Assembly: GCA_944739405.2 (NCBI GenBank)
Contig: OX123197.2
Location: 57,946,047 to 58,010,046, forward strand
DNA length: 64,000 nucleotides
Direction of reading: 5' to 3'
Origin: Euclidia mi
Taxonomy: Eukaryota > Arthropoda > Insecta > Lepidoptera > Erebidae
The position numbers were made by a program, and so were the translations under genes. The notes below the pieces were generated by a model. It saw only the letters and a program-made list of their open reading frames with translations, did not search any database and had not been told where the DNA came from. This document shows positions 20,586-31,408 of the stretch, in pieces. Each line of letters opens with the position of its first letter. Position 1 is the first letter of the stretch.

Positions 20586-22726
20586 TAACAACACAAAGCT
20601 TTTACATCATAGGAAATTTTATCAAAATATTTTTAGGTTTCCACCAGACAGTTACTATATGTTGTAATATACTCGTATACCCGTGTAAAAATAATCAATT
20701 TTCATCAAACCGGCAAAACATACACATTATAATTTACATAATTATAATCTCGCTTGAATAAAGCTATCATAATGTTTCACTTACAACTGAAACGTTCAAG
20801 CAAAATTAAAATCATAGTACCTACTGATCGAAGGTACCTACGCAATATATTATAAGCCACGACACAACATCTTATTACAAGATGTTATTTACTGAGTAAT
20901 TCATGGCTTCAATATTATTTATTGCTGCCGGTCGTAAATCTACATACGTCGTATCTAATAGATTATGTCTTGCGTAAGATATTTTCGGAAATCTTAAGTC
21001 ATGAGAAGGGGCTTTATACAAATAATTTATACGATCTACTTAACGGTTTTATCGGATGTTTCGCGGGTGGTTTGTGAATCAAAGCTTTATTATATGATTT
21101 GCAAATGCTGGCTTTCATACAATATTATTTAGCGGATCTTACTCGCGTCATTTGACTTATTTAAAGGTATGAATACGTTTGTTATTCTCCAACATTTCAA
21201 CCGGCTTGCATCGGTCGCACACTACGACCGTTGACAGTGATGCCTACAAATCGCAAAAGTATAAAATCGAGTAATGCTGAAGAAATAATGCGAGAAAAGG
21301 TAAGGTAATGTATTGAGTTGTTAAATTACAATTTCTACTACGATAATTGAGATGAGATTAAAACTCTCAGTTGACACGTCGTTTCTTACCGCTAAATTCA
21401 ATATTCGATCCATCCATGTTTATTTTATTTTAAATTCATATTTGTGATAAGCTTTATACAAAATTGTCAAACACCTGTCTTAAACCTCCAAATCCATGGA
21501 TTATAGGGATAGATCTGGGGCCCAATTCTGCTAAATAAATATAGTCTCGATATCATGTCAGTGTCATTCTTACGTCACAAAAAGCGTATTCTTCTAAATT
21601 ATCTGATATTTGAATGAAATTGTAACGAGATCGTATGTGTCAACGACGAACTGTTTATTTTAAATTATACGATAATGATATAAGGTTATCAGAATACCGC
21701 TTTTAAATCCATTCAAAATATAATATCAATGTCATATAAAAATAGCAGAATTGGCCCCCTGATATTTAATCTATCTATATTAAATATTTAATCTATATAA
21801 TCTAACTTATTTAGCGGTTAGTTGACACGTATCACCTGAAACTGCTTAGAAGAATAAAGCAAAACTAAATTTGTCACATCTTATCATGCTTGTTTATGTC
21901 CCTAGCTAGTTCCATCAAAGAGCGCAAGAGTGCTGCGTACTAAATTTAGTTTGGACATGAGGCACATAATCTACGTTCCTAGTAAAAAACTTGATGTAAA
22001 GTTCTTATAAAGGAACATGAAATTTTGATGTACACTTTTAATAGAACTTGAACATACTTTTACTCAAGCACGTCGTTGTTATTTTTCATGTGCGACGTCA
22101 TTCTCCTCGTCTCGCCGATTAGCCACGTCACCAGACTGTCGATTCATGTTATTAAAATCACCTTAACCTTCAAATACTCAAAAGTCATCTGTAACATCGT
22201 ATGAATAAAGTCCACTGTTGGCTAAACGATGTTGTTTAACAAAATGTTTACATACACTGCTCGTACTTGACCCATAGCAATGTCAACTTTGGCTGGCTAC
22301 TAACAAGGTTTATATTGTATATAATTTAACGTTCAAGAAAATTGCGTACCGAAATCGTAGAATATATTTTTATAACGTAATCGATATTCAGCTGATCGGA
22401 GCATGAAAACCTGTAACGAATATTAAAATACTTCCAGAGGTACATTTTTGATGAAGAATCAATTTTAATTTGTTGACGATAAGTCGGTGTGATAAATGTA
22501 AGGGCTTGACGAGGGTGTCATCGTATTAACTTATCACAGTGGGTGAACGTGTTTGCATGCCTTGCTGATACGTTTAATAGGTATCTTGAGTACCTTTTAT
22601 GGTTGGATTATTGTGAATTATTTAGGACTAAGTATGGATTTATGTTCTCGTATCTTTTTCATCCATTTGGTTTTATGATTTTTATGTTGTAGAGCGTTTT
22701 AATCATTCATCCACATCTACACTAAT
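20586..22726. other. AT-rich DNA, mostly featureless
   Basis: No repeat is assigned. The only coding-like signal is the possible first exon at 21240-21299, listed separately. Confidence 0.5.
21240..21299 (+). CDS. Possible first coding exon of an unknown gene
   Basis: An ATG in reasonable context (gacagtgATGCC) opens 20 codons reading MPTNRKSIKSSNAEEIMREK and runs into GTAAGG, a good splice donor, at 21300. The peptide is hydrophilic with balanced Lys/Arg and Glu, and the 60-nt frame stands out from the AT-rich surroundings. The segment just upstream (21130-21239) is modestly GC-rich, as a 5' untranslated region could be. I find no matching second exon within the window on the plus strand, and I do not recognise the peptide. 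It could equally be a chance frame or part of an old mobile element. Confidence 0.25.
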
Positions 22727-22953
22727 ATTATAAAGAGGAAAATTTTGTATTTTTGTTTGTTTGTAATGGATAAACTCAAAAACTACTAGACCGATTTTAA
22801 AAATTCTTTCACCATTAGAAAGCTACATTATCTGCGAGTAACAAACGCTATATTTTATTTTAGAAAAAACAGGGGTCCGTAAGATATTTGGGTTTTTCGG
22901 GTACGTGAAGTAGTTCTCTCAGGACTCGGGTGAAACCGCGGGAAACGGCTAGT
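22727..22953 (+). mobile_element. Non-autonomous Helitron
   Basis: It starts TCTACACTAATATTATAAAGAG, continues with 'tttgtttgtttgtaatggataaactcaaaaactactagaccgatttt' (given here in parts: tttgtttgtttg, aaactactagaccgatttt) and ends GGGTGAAACCGCGGG...GGCTAGT. These are typical lepidopteran Helitron termini. No Rep/helicase is encoded. Confidence 0.8.
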
Positions 22954-23545
22954 ATGGAATAAATCATTTATAAGCGTCCAATGATTAAATTTTATAATTT
23001 AAAGATAGATTTTTGACGCTTCTTTAGTTATACAGATGATCATCGTGTCATTAATTATATAGATTTTCTTTGTACCTAACGCTTCTTTGGGAATGTGATT
23101 AAATTACTTATTTGATTTACGATTCACATCATCCTTTGCATCTTTGATTGTTCGTTAGATGAAAATGTATCACCCTCGGATATTCTTATTTTGATTAGCT
23201 TTTGATATTACCAAGCAGCTGTTCAAGTTGTTAGGGTTTAATTTGTTAAGGTTAAATATTTCATTTAAATCGATTAACCATAGGCAAAAGAAGAAAAAAC
23301 TAAATTAATTAAACATATACATAATTATGTAATGAAACTAATAATTGATTATATTTTAATAATACGTTTGAGTTTGAGAATGAAATTGTTCATGTTTATC
23401 CGTAGCTTTGATTTTTACTATAAGAATATTAATGTTGAGATCATAATAAAATTGTACGATGTTTTTAAAACATTTACCGCCCAGTATAAAAAAACAATAT
23501 TTGTAGTATTGCTGTTGTACAAACTAGTTCTTATTATGATTAGGT
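22954..23545. other. AT-rich DNA, no feature seen
   Basis: An 83-codon frame begins at 23332 but is of extreme AT composition and runs into the adjacent RTE tail, so it is not called. Confidence 0.55.
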
Positions 23546-23555
23546 ATCATATTAT

Positions 23556-23617
23556 AATTCCTCCTTTCAAAGGAGAGGCCTAGTCCAGCAGTGGACTGTT
23601 AAAGGCTGATGATGATG
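23556..23617 (+). mobile_element. Very short RTE-derived tail insertion
   Basis: Only about 62 bp long: 'ctcctttcaaaggagaggcc', 'cagcagtggactgtt', 'ggctgatgatgatg'. It is flanked by a 10-bp direct repeat ATCATATTAT (23546-23555 and 23618-23627), so it is an independent, extremely 5'-truncated insertion. Confidence 0.8.
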
Positions 23618-23771
23618 ATCATATTATTTTAGTAAATTATAAGAAAAAGAAAAGAGACGTAACGATAATATTTCTTACTCTGCTTCATGAAATGCAAAGT
23701 ATAAAACAATATCTTTTTTAAAAGAACAAAAAGAAGCGTAGTTACTGTATTGACGAAATTTGATTCTTTAC

Positions 23772-23885
23772 TAACTACGGAATTCAATATTCGAACTATA
23801 TATAGATCTGTAGATTTTAGATTCGTTTTTTACATAAGCTCCATACGAAATATGTCAAACACGAATCTCGAATCTCAAAATCCAT
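23772..23885. mobile_element. Fold-back MITE, copy 2
   Basis: It shares 'ctacggaattcaatattcga', TAGATCTGTAGATTTTAGATTCG and 'catacgaaatatgtcaaacacgaatct' with the copy inside the RTE at 14520-14648. The right arm is degenerate here. Confidence 0.7.
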
Positions 23886-24682
23886 GTATGGATCAAATAT
23901 TGAAAATGGCCGTAAGTAAATAACACGCCATCTCTTTTAAAAAGAATGTTAGTTGTAAACATCATAAATACCGGACGACACCCTCGGTTTACCTCCGAAA
24001 TAAACTCAAGATAACATACAAAGAGCTGTTCCTTGTAAGCCAGTAACAACTTAGAACCAAGGTACCACACACGATACTAAAACTTTCATCGCCTAAGAAA
24101 CAGACCTGCCATTACTCTTTTGAGGTCCGCTACAAAGGCTTCCAGCCTTCTCTTTAAGTAAATTATATGTCCCTAAGCCTACAATTTTACATAACTGGCG
24201 GTTACGACAAAAATCTAGTTAGAATATACAATTTCAGTAAAGTTCTCCCGACCTGGTTTACCCAAAATAATATTGGGTTCGAAACTGTGGTCTGGTTCTA
24301 GACTAAGGGTTTGATTTATGTATTTATTTTGAAGTTTGGGTTGGGCTGATTTTTTGAACGGAGGTGGAAAACTGGATTAATATAATCTAGTTATGATAGA
24401 ATATCGTCACGTGTTTCTGGCATCGGTGAGTATAGGGCATTTTAAAATTCGAGGATGGTTTTAAATATTCGATTGAAATAACACTATAAGTTATATTTTT
24501 AGATTATATAATAGTCTTCGTTTTCTTAACAAATATACTTGAAGAAGACATAGTAATAATTCGTCTGAACACTTTGTTTTGATTCTGATAATACATAGTT
24601 ATTACAATAGAAAACCTTCATTTTTAAAGATGCTGTTGGAGGCAAACGTGGAAATCACTTAATTCAAAACATAACATAACTT
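23886..24682. other. AT-rich DNA, no feature seen
   Basis: No gene or assignable repeat. Confidence 0.55.
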
Positions 24683-24935
24683 CAGGCCTTTATCCCCGAA
24701 GGGTTAGGCAGAGGTGTATTACACACCTACACTTCGCCAGTTATGTTTCGGTCCCATTGTAATAAAGGGCGAGCCTATTGCCATATACCGGGCACATTTT
24801 TAAGCGAGCGGTAATTAACATTTTTAATACACACATAACTTCAAAAAGTCAGAGATGTGTGCCCGGGGTAACTAGAGATCGAACCCGAGACCATAGTCTA
24901 GGCAGTCCGTTACGTACACGTACGGCTATCGCAGC
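24683..24935 (-). mobile_element. tRNA-derived SINE, family A
   Basis: On the minus strand: tRNA-like head with GGTCTCGGGTTCGATCTC (B box), then 'gtgtgtattaaaaatgttaatt', 'gtgcccggtatatggcaatagg' and the 3' block 'ctgcctaacccttcgggga'. It is closest to the copy at 55743-56008. Confidence 0.85.
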
Positions 24936-26105
24936 TCTTCAGTGATTTCTTCAACTAATATATAATATATAACTAGTTCTCAAATTAAGTGCAAAGTATC
25001 GAAATAGGTGTCTTATTTATAAAATCAGTTCAGTCAATTTCCAGGTATTATTTCATTAGACATCTAAAGCCAACGAGGCAATAAAAATATTGATTTTATA
25101 TTTAAAATGGACCTTACTAAACTGAGATTAAAATGGTTTATTACAATTGTGTTCCATTCCCTTTTTTCGATTTACGTCCTTAAAGCAACGATGACCTTCG
25201 CCAGAAAAAGTCGCGATTTGCTAAACTGCTGTAACCGCACATTATAGACTGTCATGAATCTCAATAAAATTGATATATTGATGTTCGCAGAAATATCGAG
25301 GCCATTAGCCTTCGCCTTAAAAACTTCGAAATATCCTCCTTCTAGGTAGCGTAAAATAGTGATATTTGACTTCATTTTGCTCGAATAGATGTTACTTCTT
25401 ACTTCGTTAGCACAGCTATCGAAAGTTGGTCTTGCAGTAGATGAAAACGCTATTGATCATGAATTTGTAAGTGACTTTCAACTTTGTTCTTCCATTGGTA
25501 TCGCTTGTTGGTTTGAAATTTTCCAGAAAATATGTCGTCACTTATTTATCCGACATTGTGTTTGTTTGCCACATCGGTTGATTACTAAGCCAACTAAAAG
25601 AAAAATGTGCGTATATTATGAACCACACACCCACACGAAAAACGAAACGAATGAGCATTTCTTGAATAGATTGCACATGAATATTAACCTCAATCAAAAT
25701 CAGTCAATCCATTTCGGGGTAAAGATGCAATGGAATAGACAGATATATAATTAATCTCCAGAATTTTTTTGACGAATCGCAATCTATTAATCAACCAAAA
25801 TCATTTTAAAATGGAATCCAATTCAGTCACTGCCCCTGCTCAATACATAGACATAGTGGTCTATCAGACACGATGATATCAATGTACCTCGGGCAGTATT
25901 TTTACTCAGTATTCCAGTGGAAATACTTACTTTTTGAAGTGAACTCCCAAAGAAGGCTTGGCACCGCTTCTACAACTAGAATTCAATTGATCAGTACGAA
26001 TGGTAGTGGGGTTGGACGATTCTGCACATGCCATCCAATATTTGCTGCGAAAATAGTATACTTTGTTAAGACGCGAGTCAAATGGTATTAACAGTCATTG
26101 TATCG
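24936..26105. other. AT-rich DNA with an unassigned 121-codon frame
   Basis: The frame 25389-25754 on the plus strand has no recognisable motif, unremarkable composition and no supporting signals. I do not call it a gene. Confidence 0.5.
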
Positions 26106-26240
26106 ATAATACTCCGTGTGGTGACGGATTAAGAATACGGAATGTCACCACCCCATATCATCCCATGGGTGTCGTAAGAGCCGACAGAGGGAGCATATTA
26201 AGCAGAGAACAGCACTGTAAGAGAAGGAAAACTTGATAAA
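26106..26240 (+). mobile_element. RTE-derived retroposon, 5' head part
   Basis: It starts ccgtgtggtgacgg and continues with gtcaccacccc, 'gggtgtcgtaagagccgac' and 'agaacagcactgtaagagaag', matching the inverse copy at 2428-2682. GTGGTGAC (26118-26125) can pair with GTCACCAC (26144-26151). It is cut at 26240 by a LINE tail. Confidence 0.75.
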
Positions 26241-26610
26241 GTCAAAGTCAAAGTCAAAAATCATTTATTCATCTAGGTCACAACGTGACGCGTATGAACG
26301 TCAATTTTTTTAAATAAATTTATAATGCTTCTACATTTACATTTACTGCCCATTCGCAAAGCAATAGGTAGACCCACGAGAAAGAACGGGCAATAAAACT
26401 CGTGGCCACTCTTTTTAATCGCCAGTGTTATGGTACATATTTTGTTTTTGTAAGGAGCTGCAACTGTTTCACATTGTAATTAATTACTTGTAAATAGTAA
26501 ATAAGAACATACATAATACTTAAACAAATATGCAGTTACTAAATTAAGTGCTGTAGTAGTATTCTAATGTGAATCTTGTGTAACAGGAGCATCCACTTAC
26601 GCCTTATAAT
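26241..26610 (-). mobile_element. LINE 3' untranslated tail with (TTTGAC)n
   Basis: On the minus strand it ends in a (TTTGAC)n tail (26243-26260). Sequence upstream of the tail has 'cctattgctttgcgaatggg' and 'gagttttattgcccg' typical of a LINE 3' end, with no readable ORF. A similar scrap with the (GTCAAA) tail is at 37865-37925. Confidence 0.55.
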
Positions 26611-26732
26611 GTAGGCAACTCGCAATCATGTTCAGAACTATGGTGGAAAAGTATGTTACAGAAAGTGACGGTATATGAATACACGAAAATTACAAAAACG
26701 TTAGTATCCAGCCCATGATAACGAGTTATCTT

Positions 26733-26917
26733 CATAGTATCTTCTTGGGTTTACGCGAATGTTACACATTGAAGTTAAACTACAGTTTACGGATTTTATC
26801 GCGATGTATTGGTTTCGTGAGTTATTACATTTGAAACTAATGATCTAGAAACTACATTTTTAACTGTAGTTTAATTTCAATGTGTAACATTCGCGTAAAC
26901 CCAAGAAGATACTATGT
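26733..26917. repeat. Inverted repeat at Penelope 5' end
   Basis: Positions 26733-26797 (catagtatcttcttgggttt...) return in inverse orientation at about 26855-26917 (...aaacccaagaagatactatg). The spacer holds the inverse of the element's 3' terminus. Confidence 0.85.
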
Positions 26918-28780
26918 TAACCAGTACGGACTGGAAACCGCAACAAAAATACGCCGGTTAGAAGACAAGTCTACAAACCAAGCGCGCAAGATACATAACA
27001 TCTTTAAATTTCTTGAAGAGATGCCGGGATCACGATCTCATCCCTACATGCTGCAAGATATCAGCCAAGAAGGACATTCGTGGGAGCGCTAAGATCTTAA
27101 AACAGGCAAGCCAAAAGTTACTCATACAAAAGATCCACGAACACCGAGCTGACTTACGCAGAACAAATAGAAATGTTGAGAATTTGTCTAACGAAATATA
27201 CAGATTGATAACTCCATTTAATTTTGAACAATGCATCAATGCAATAAATAACCGAAAAACATCAAATATTACGCGTGTAAACGTAACAAAATATATAAAA
27301 GTCAAATGACCAGTACAAAATGAAACAGAACGTTTTTGCACGGACCAATCACACGCTACCGTCCGCCGACCATAGACAAACAGTTGTCAATCTGTCAAAA
27401 AACACGTTAGATCAAAACACCGAAAAAGTATTATGTAGAGTTTTAAATTATGCGATAACTCCATCCAGAATACCGTATGAGACCATTATTTGCAACGTTG
27501 AGGATTGTCTAGTCAAGAACAATGTGAGTAAGGAAGATTTCGAGGCCATACGTCAGGACGTTTCTGCTGTATTGCGCCAGTCGAAAGTGCCGAGAAGGAA
27601 TCTACCAAAACCCGAGTATTTTGCACTGAAGAACCTACGAGCTAGACCTGAACTAACAGTACTCCGAGCAGATAAAGGAAATGCAATGGTAGTGATGGAC
27701 ACGTCCGATTATAAACAAAAAATGGAAAATCTTTTGCCGGATGAAAGTATATATAAATTGGTTAAGACGGACCCTACCAACAAAATACTCAAGCAAACGA
27801 GTGACATTGTGAAGAAATACTCCGAACAACTGAATCTGGACGTGAAATACTTAATACCATCGTGTGCAAAGCCTCCTCAATTGTATGGTCTACCGAAAAT
27901 ACACAAGGAAAATGCTCCACTGCGCCCTATAGTCAGTCAAATAGGGGCACCAACCTACAGATTGGCTCAACACATTGCAAAGATTCTCTCGCCACTCAGA
28001 GGCAAGACGAGAGCGCATGTAAAGGATTCCTACCATTTTGTCAGTGAAATAAAACACCTACATCTCTCTGACAAGGAAACTATGGTTAGTTTTGATGTAC
28101 AGTCATTATTCACATGCTTACCGGCACATGACTGTATTGAAGTAACTAGAAGGAAGCTAATAGAGAACAACATGCCTGAGGAATATGCAGAAATATTGAA
28201 ACACTGCTTAACAACTGGCTATCTGTTATGGGATGAGAAATACTACATACAAGTAGACGGTGTGGCAATGGGCTCTCCAGTATCGCCTGTTGTTGCTGAC
28301 ATCTTCATGGAGGACTTCGAGGCGCGAGCCCTGCAGACTGCCATCATCACCCTGAGGTTCTACAAGCGGTATGTAGATGACATTTTTACAATTTTACCAA
28401 CAGATAGTGTTAATGTATTCCTAGACCATCTTAATTCTATTCATAACCACATAAAATTTACAATGGAATTAGAGGCAAACAATTCTATAGCTTTCTTAGA
28501 TGTACTTGTTATCAGGCACAAAAACAACTCTTTGAGCCACACTGTGTATAGGAAAAAGACACATACAAATAGGTACTTAAACGGTGAATCTCACCACTAT
28601 CCTAAACAGTTAGCTACCGTAGGAATGTCTTTGTTTCAGAGAGCCCGGGGGATCTGTGACAAGAAACACCTGGACGGCGAGCTTCAGCATGTCAAGCAAG
28701 TTCTGCAAGACAACAAGCTCCGACCGTCGCGCCAACGTCACAGATCCCCGAAGAACAAGCCAGCCACAGTAGAGAGATAA
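26880..28780 (+). pseudogene. Penelope reverse transcriptase
   Basis: RT of a Penelope-like element. The N-terminal part is split over two frames (26880-27092 and 27013-27309, the latter with KILKQASQKLLIQKIHEHR) and joins the main frame only by a frameshift near 27295. From 27320 the frame is open for 486 codons: VVNLSKNTL and LRADKGNAMVVMD, then LYGLPKIHKENAPLRPIVS, motif A SFDVQSLFTCLPAHDC, motif B VDGVAMGSPVSPVVADIF, catalytic motif C FYKRYVDDIF and NSIAFLDVLV. All these match the family in order. TAA at 28778-28780 interrupts the frame just before the endonuclease part, which continues in the same frame. With one frameshift and one stop this copy is probably inactive but young. No intron or host fusion is seen. 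Confidence 0.9.
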
Positions 28781-29320
28781 CCTGCTGTCCTTCCATACAT
28801 CAAGGGCGTGACCGACAAGATTGGCTATATCTTGAAGCGAGCTTCGATCAAAAGTTTCTACAAGCCGCCAACGAAGATAAGCCAATTATTACCATCTGTC
28901 AAGAGTCAGTTACCCTTACAAGAGGCCGGGGTTTACAAGATAGACTGTGAGTGTGGGCTCGCATACATTGGACAAACCAAGAGAAGCATAGGCATTCGAC
29001 TAAAGGAACATATAGCTGACATTAAACACAAACGCTCGACGAAGTCTGCTGTGTGTGAACATGTAGAACAAGGAACCAACCATTACCTGCGATTTGATAA
29101 ACCACAGATAATCGCAAAAGAACATCGCTTTATTCCAAGAATGATACGTGAAGCTATTGAAATTAAAAAACATCCTAATTTCAATAGGGAAGATGGTTGG
29201 AATGTTCCGCCAGCTTGGGACCCTGTTATCAGGCTAATGAAACCCAAGAAGGACAAAGTCACCAGAAGACGTCAAGACACAGTGAGCACATTCTGCGTAG
29301 ATAGTAACACCAATAGTTGA
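28781..29320 (+). pseudogene. GIY-YIG endonuclease domain of the Penelope element
   Basis: This is the C-terminal part of the same polypeptide, in the same frame, separated from the RT only by the stop at 28778-28780. After a connector (PYIKGVTDKIGYILKR) the GIY-YIG core reads AGVYKIDCECGLAYIGQTKRS, with the catalytic arginine region IGIRLKEH close behind, and a conserved glutamate is likely in AKEHRFIPRMIREAIEI. This module cuts the target DNA for priming in Penelope elements. The frame ends at 29320 after a basic tail. A separate initiation (GTG at 28808) is only formal; I treat the region as the broken end of the RT-endonuclease gene. Confidence 0.88.
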
Positions 29321-29400
29321 AAAATGTTCGGGTACTTTGAGATAACTTTGAAATTCAAGACAAAGACACATATCATCTCAGTCTGCCGTGAACATGAATC

Positions 29401-29424
29401 CTGTAAAGAATTCGAAACGTCGGC
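29401..29424 (+). ncRNA. Degenerate hammerhead-like motif
   Basis: CTGTAAA, a GAATTC stem, then GAAA followed by CGTC fit the order of a hammerhead core (CTGATGA, stem II, GAAA, GTC) with two substitutions. Hammerhead motifs are known in Penelope elements. The mutated core suggests an inactive relic. Confidence 0.25.
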
Positions 29425-29690
29425 TAGTAATAAATTAAAAATGTAGTTTCTAGATCATTAGTTTCAAATGTAATAACTCAGTGAAACCAATACATCGCGA
29501 TAAAAGCCGTAAACTGTAGTTTAATTTCAATGAGTTATCTTCATCTAACACTGTAGCAAATTTTAATAAAATTTGTGGAACAACAATGAAAATGTAAATG
29601 TAGTAAGTTGAATGACCTAATAATACATGAATATTAAATTAATAGAACTAGGGATATTATATAAAAAAAAACTGAAAACTAAGGTATCTA

Positions 29691-30870
29691 TACACCACTA
29701 TTTTTCAATTAGTACAAAAACTTTAAGGACATATTAGCGAAGACATTATTATCATATATGTGACGTAAGAATTTCATAATATCTATAAATAGCAAAGTAA
29801 TAATCATTTGTTTTTTGTAGAAAATCTCACCTAAATCATAGACATATTTTACAATCCATTCACTACTTCATTGATAGTACTTACTTTCCGTCCTACTCTA
29901 ACGCCTTCTTTCCGTTTCACTTATTAATGTAGGTAGCCTTAGACAATAAAATAATCAGTGTAGGTAGTTACTTTTTAATTTTCTTAATTCTACCCTCTCT
30001 TTCATACTTCATCCGGGCTTAGTGCCGGCAAAATTTACTGTTTTATAAGTAAATAAATACGGAGGTATGTAATTAGAAAGCAAACACATATCAAAATAAA
30101 AGAAGGTATTCTGTAATAAAAGAAAAGAGAAATTTTGGCGTATTTATGAAGTAAGAATCAGCTGCTATTTAATAATATTATTTTATCATCATCATGTCAG
30201 CCTAGAGACGGCCACTACTGGGCATAGGCCTCCCTCAAGGTTCTCCACACAGACCTATCTTGAGCCGCCCAGATCAAATTATTATTTACTTAAGTAGGTA
30301 TTATTTACTAAACTTACAAGTATTTCCATTGTCCTTTAAAACGTCCACCGCCATTGTCAAGAAGTACGCTTCTGTCTTTTCACGTCGTCAAAAGCGTCCA
30401 ATATGCACTGTTTTAACTTTTCGACACTAACCGGCTCACTTTTGTACACTCACAAAAAGATGTCCATGGGTACACAGCTGCACTCGCGATTCCTCCACTC
30501 AAAAAGTATGCACGAAGCATAGCTACATATGATGTGAACTGATAAGCCTCAAGTCGGGCAAACGTAGACAAACAATTAAATGGGTGTTCTCAGTTCCGCT
30601 TGCAATTTAGCACTGTTTGTCGCATCGATCGGGGCGCGGCGCGGGCGCAGAGGTACAGGGGGGAATTTATCAATGGAGCATTTACTACTGTTTAATGTCA
30701 TAGTACGCGCGTCGTTATTATGCATTTACCAATTATTGTGTATTTTTGTGGACAGTTTTGAGACAGTTTTGGGACTAAGTGTTTTTATTTTTTAACTACA
30801 TAAATATGATCAGTTAAAGATACTTAGTGCCCCGTTAAATTTTTTGTATTAATTAAAAAATAGTGGTGTA
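29691..30870. mobile_element. 1.18-kb TIR element with captured RTE tail, copy 1
   Basis: The ends TACACCACTATTTTTCAATT and (inverse) TACACCACTATTTTTTAATT are terminal inverted repeats of about 30 bp with few mismatches, flanked by TA on both sides (29689-29690, 30871-30872). The inside holds an inverse RTE 3' end at 30182-30285 and GC-rich sequence at 30600-30670. An inverted copy of equal length is at 47039-48219. No transposase is encoded, so it depends on another element. Confidence 0.85.
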
Positions 30871-30922
30871 TAAATTAAAATATCAAGAGTTGGCTAGTGT
30901 AAGTGACCATCTATCCTTATCA

Positions 30923-31236
30923 TCATCATCTTCTTGCCCTGGTCCCAATCTATTTGGGGTCGGCGCAGTACGTCCTTCGCTTCCATTCTTCTCTGTCGCC
31001 CGTCATCTGATCATTTACCTCTTTCTCTTTCATATCCATCCTCACACAGTCCATCCATCTTTTCCTTGGCCTCCCTCTCCCTTTCCATCCCTCTACCTTC
31101 ATATTCATCACTTGCTTACCTACATACATATCATCTCTTCGCATAATATGTCCATACCAAGCCAAACGACTTCCTTTCACTTTCTCGACTATAGGCGCCA
31201 CTTTCAGACTACCTCTCACGTATTCATTCATACATC
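30923..31236 (-). mobile_element. 5'-truncated LINE with 17-bp TSD
   Basis: A 314-bp insertion flanked by a perfect 17-bp direct repeat ACCATCTATCCTTATCA (30906-30922, 31237-31253). On the minus strand it encodes the C-terminus of a LINE ORF2: RLAWYGHIMRRDDMYVGK, EGWKGRGRPRKRWMDCVR, and the end CADPK with a stop at 30950. A (GAT)n tail follows. The perfect TSD shows a recent insertion. Confidence 0.9.
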
Positions 31237-31341
31237 ACCATCTATCCTTATCACTGAAATAATCATTAATGGTATAATAAGCTTTCCTAATAAGGCAGTC
31301 TTTTATTTTACTTTCGAACGTACTAAATGGTAATTCTAAAG

Positions 31342-31408
31342 ACTAATTGGTATTTTATTGTATATACGAATATAGGTATTCGTATATACAATAAAATAGC
31401 AATTAGTA
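31342..31408. repeat. 31-bp-arm hairpin with 4-nt loop
   Basis: Arms 31342-31372 and 31377-31408 are reverse complements with one mismatch. The hairpin lies directly behind the premature end of the LINE ORF2 at 31409. Confidence 0.9.

Larger units (their letters stand above)
26723..29544 (+). mobile_element. Penelope-like element, nearly complete
   Basis: A 2.8-kb insertion bounded by a 13-bp direct repeat GAGTTATCTTCAT (26723-26735 and 29532-29544). It encodes the Penelope RT and a GIY-YIG endonuclease. The 5' end carries an inverted copy of the 3' end (26768-26857 is the inverse of about 29440-29531), the partial inverted-end structure known from Penelope elements. Reading frames are damaged by a frameshift near 27300 and one stop at 28778. 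Confidence 0.9.

Noticed and set aside
25389..25754. 121-codon frame
   Set aside because: Composition is unremarkable, with no domain and no splice or promoter support.
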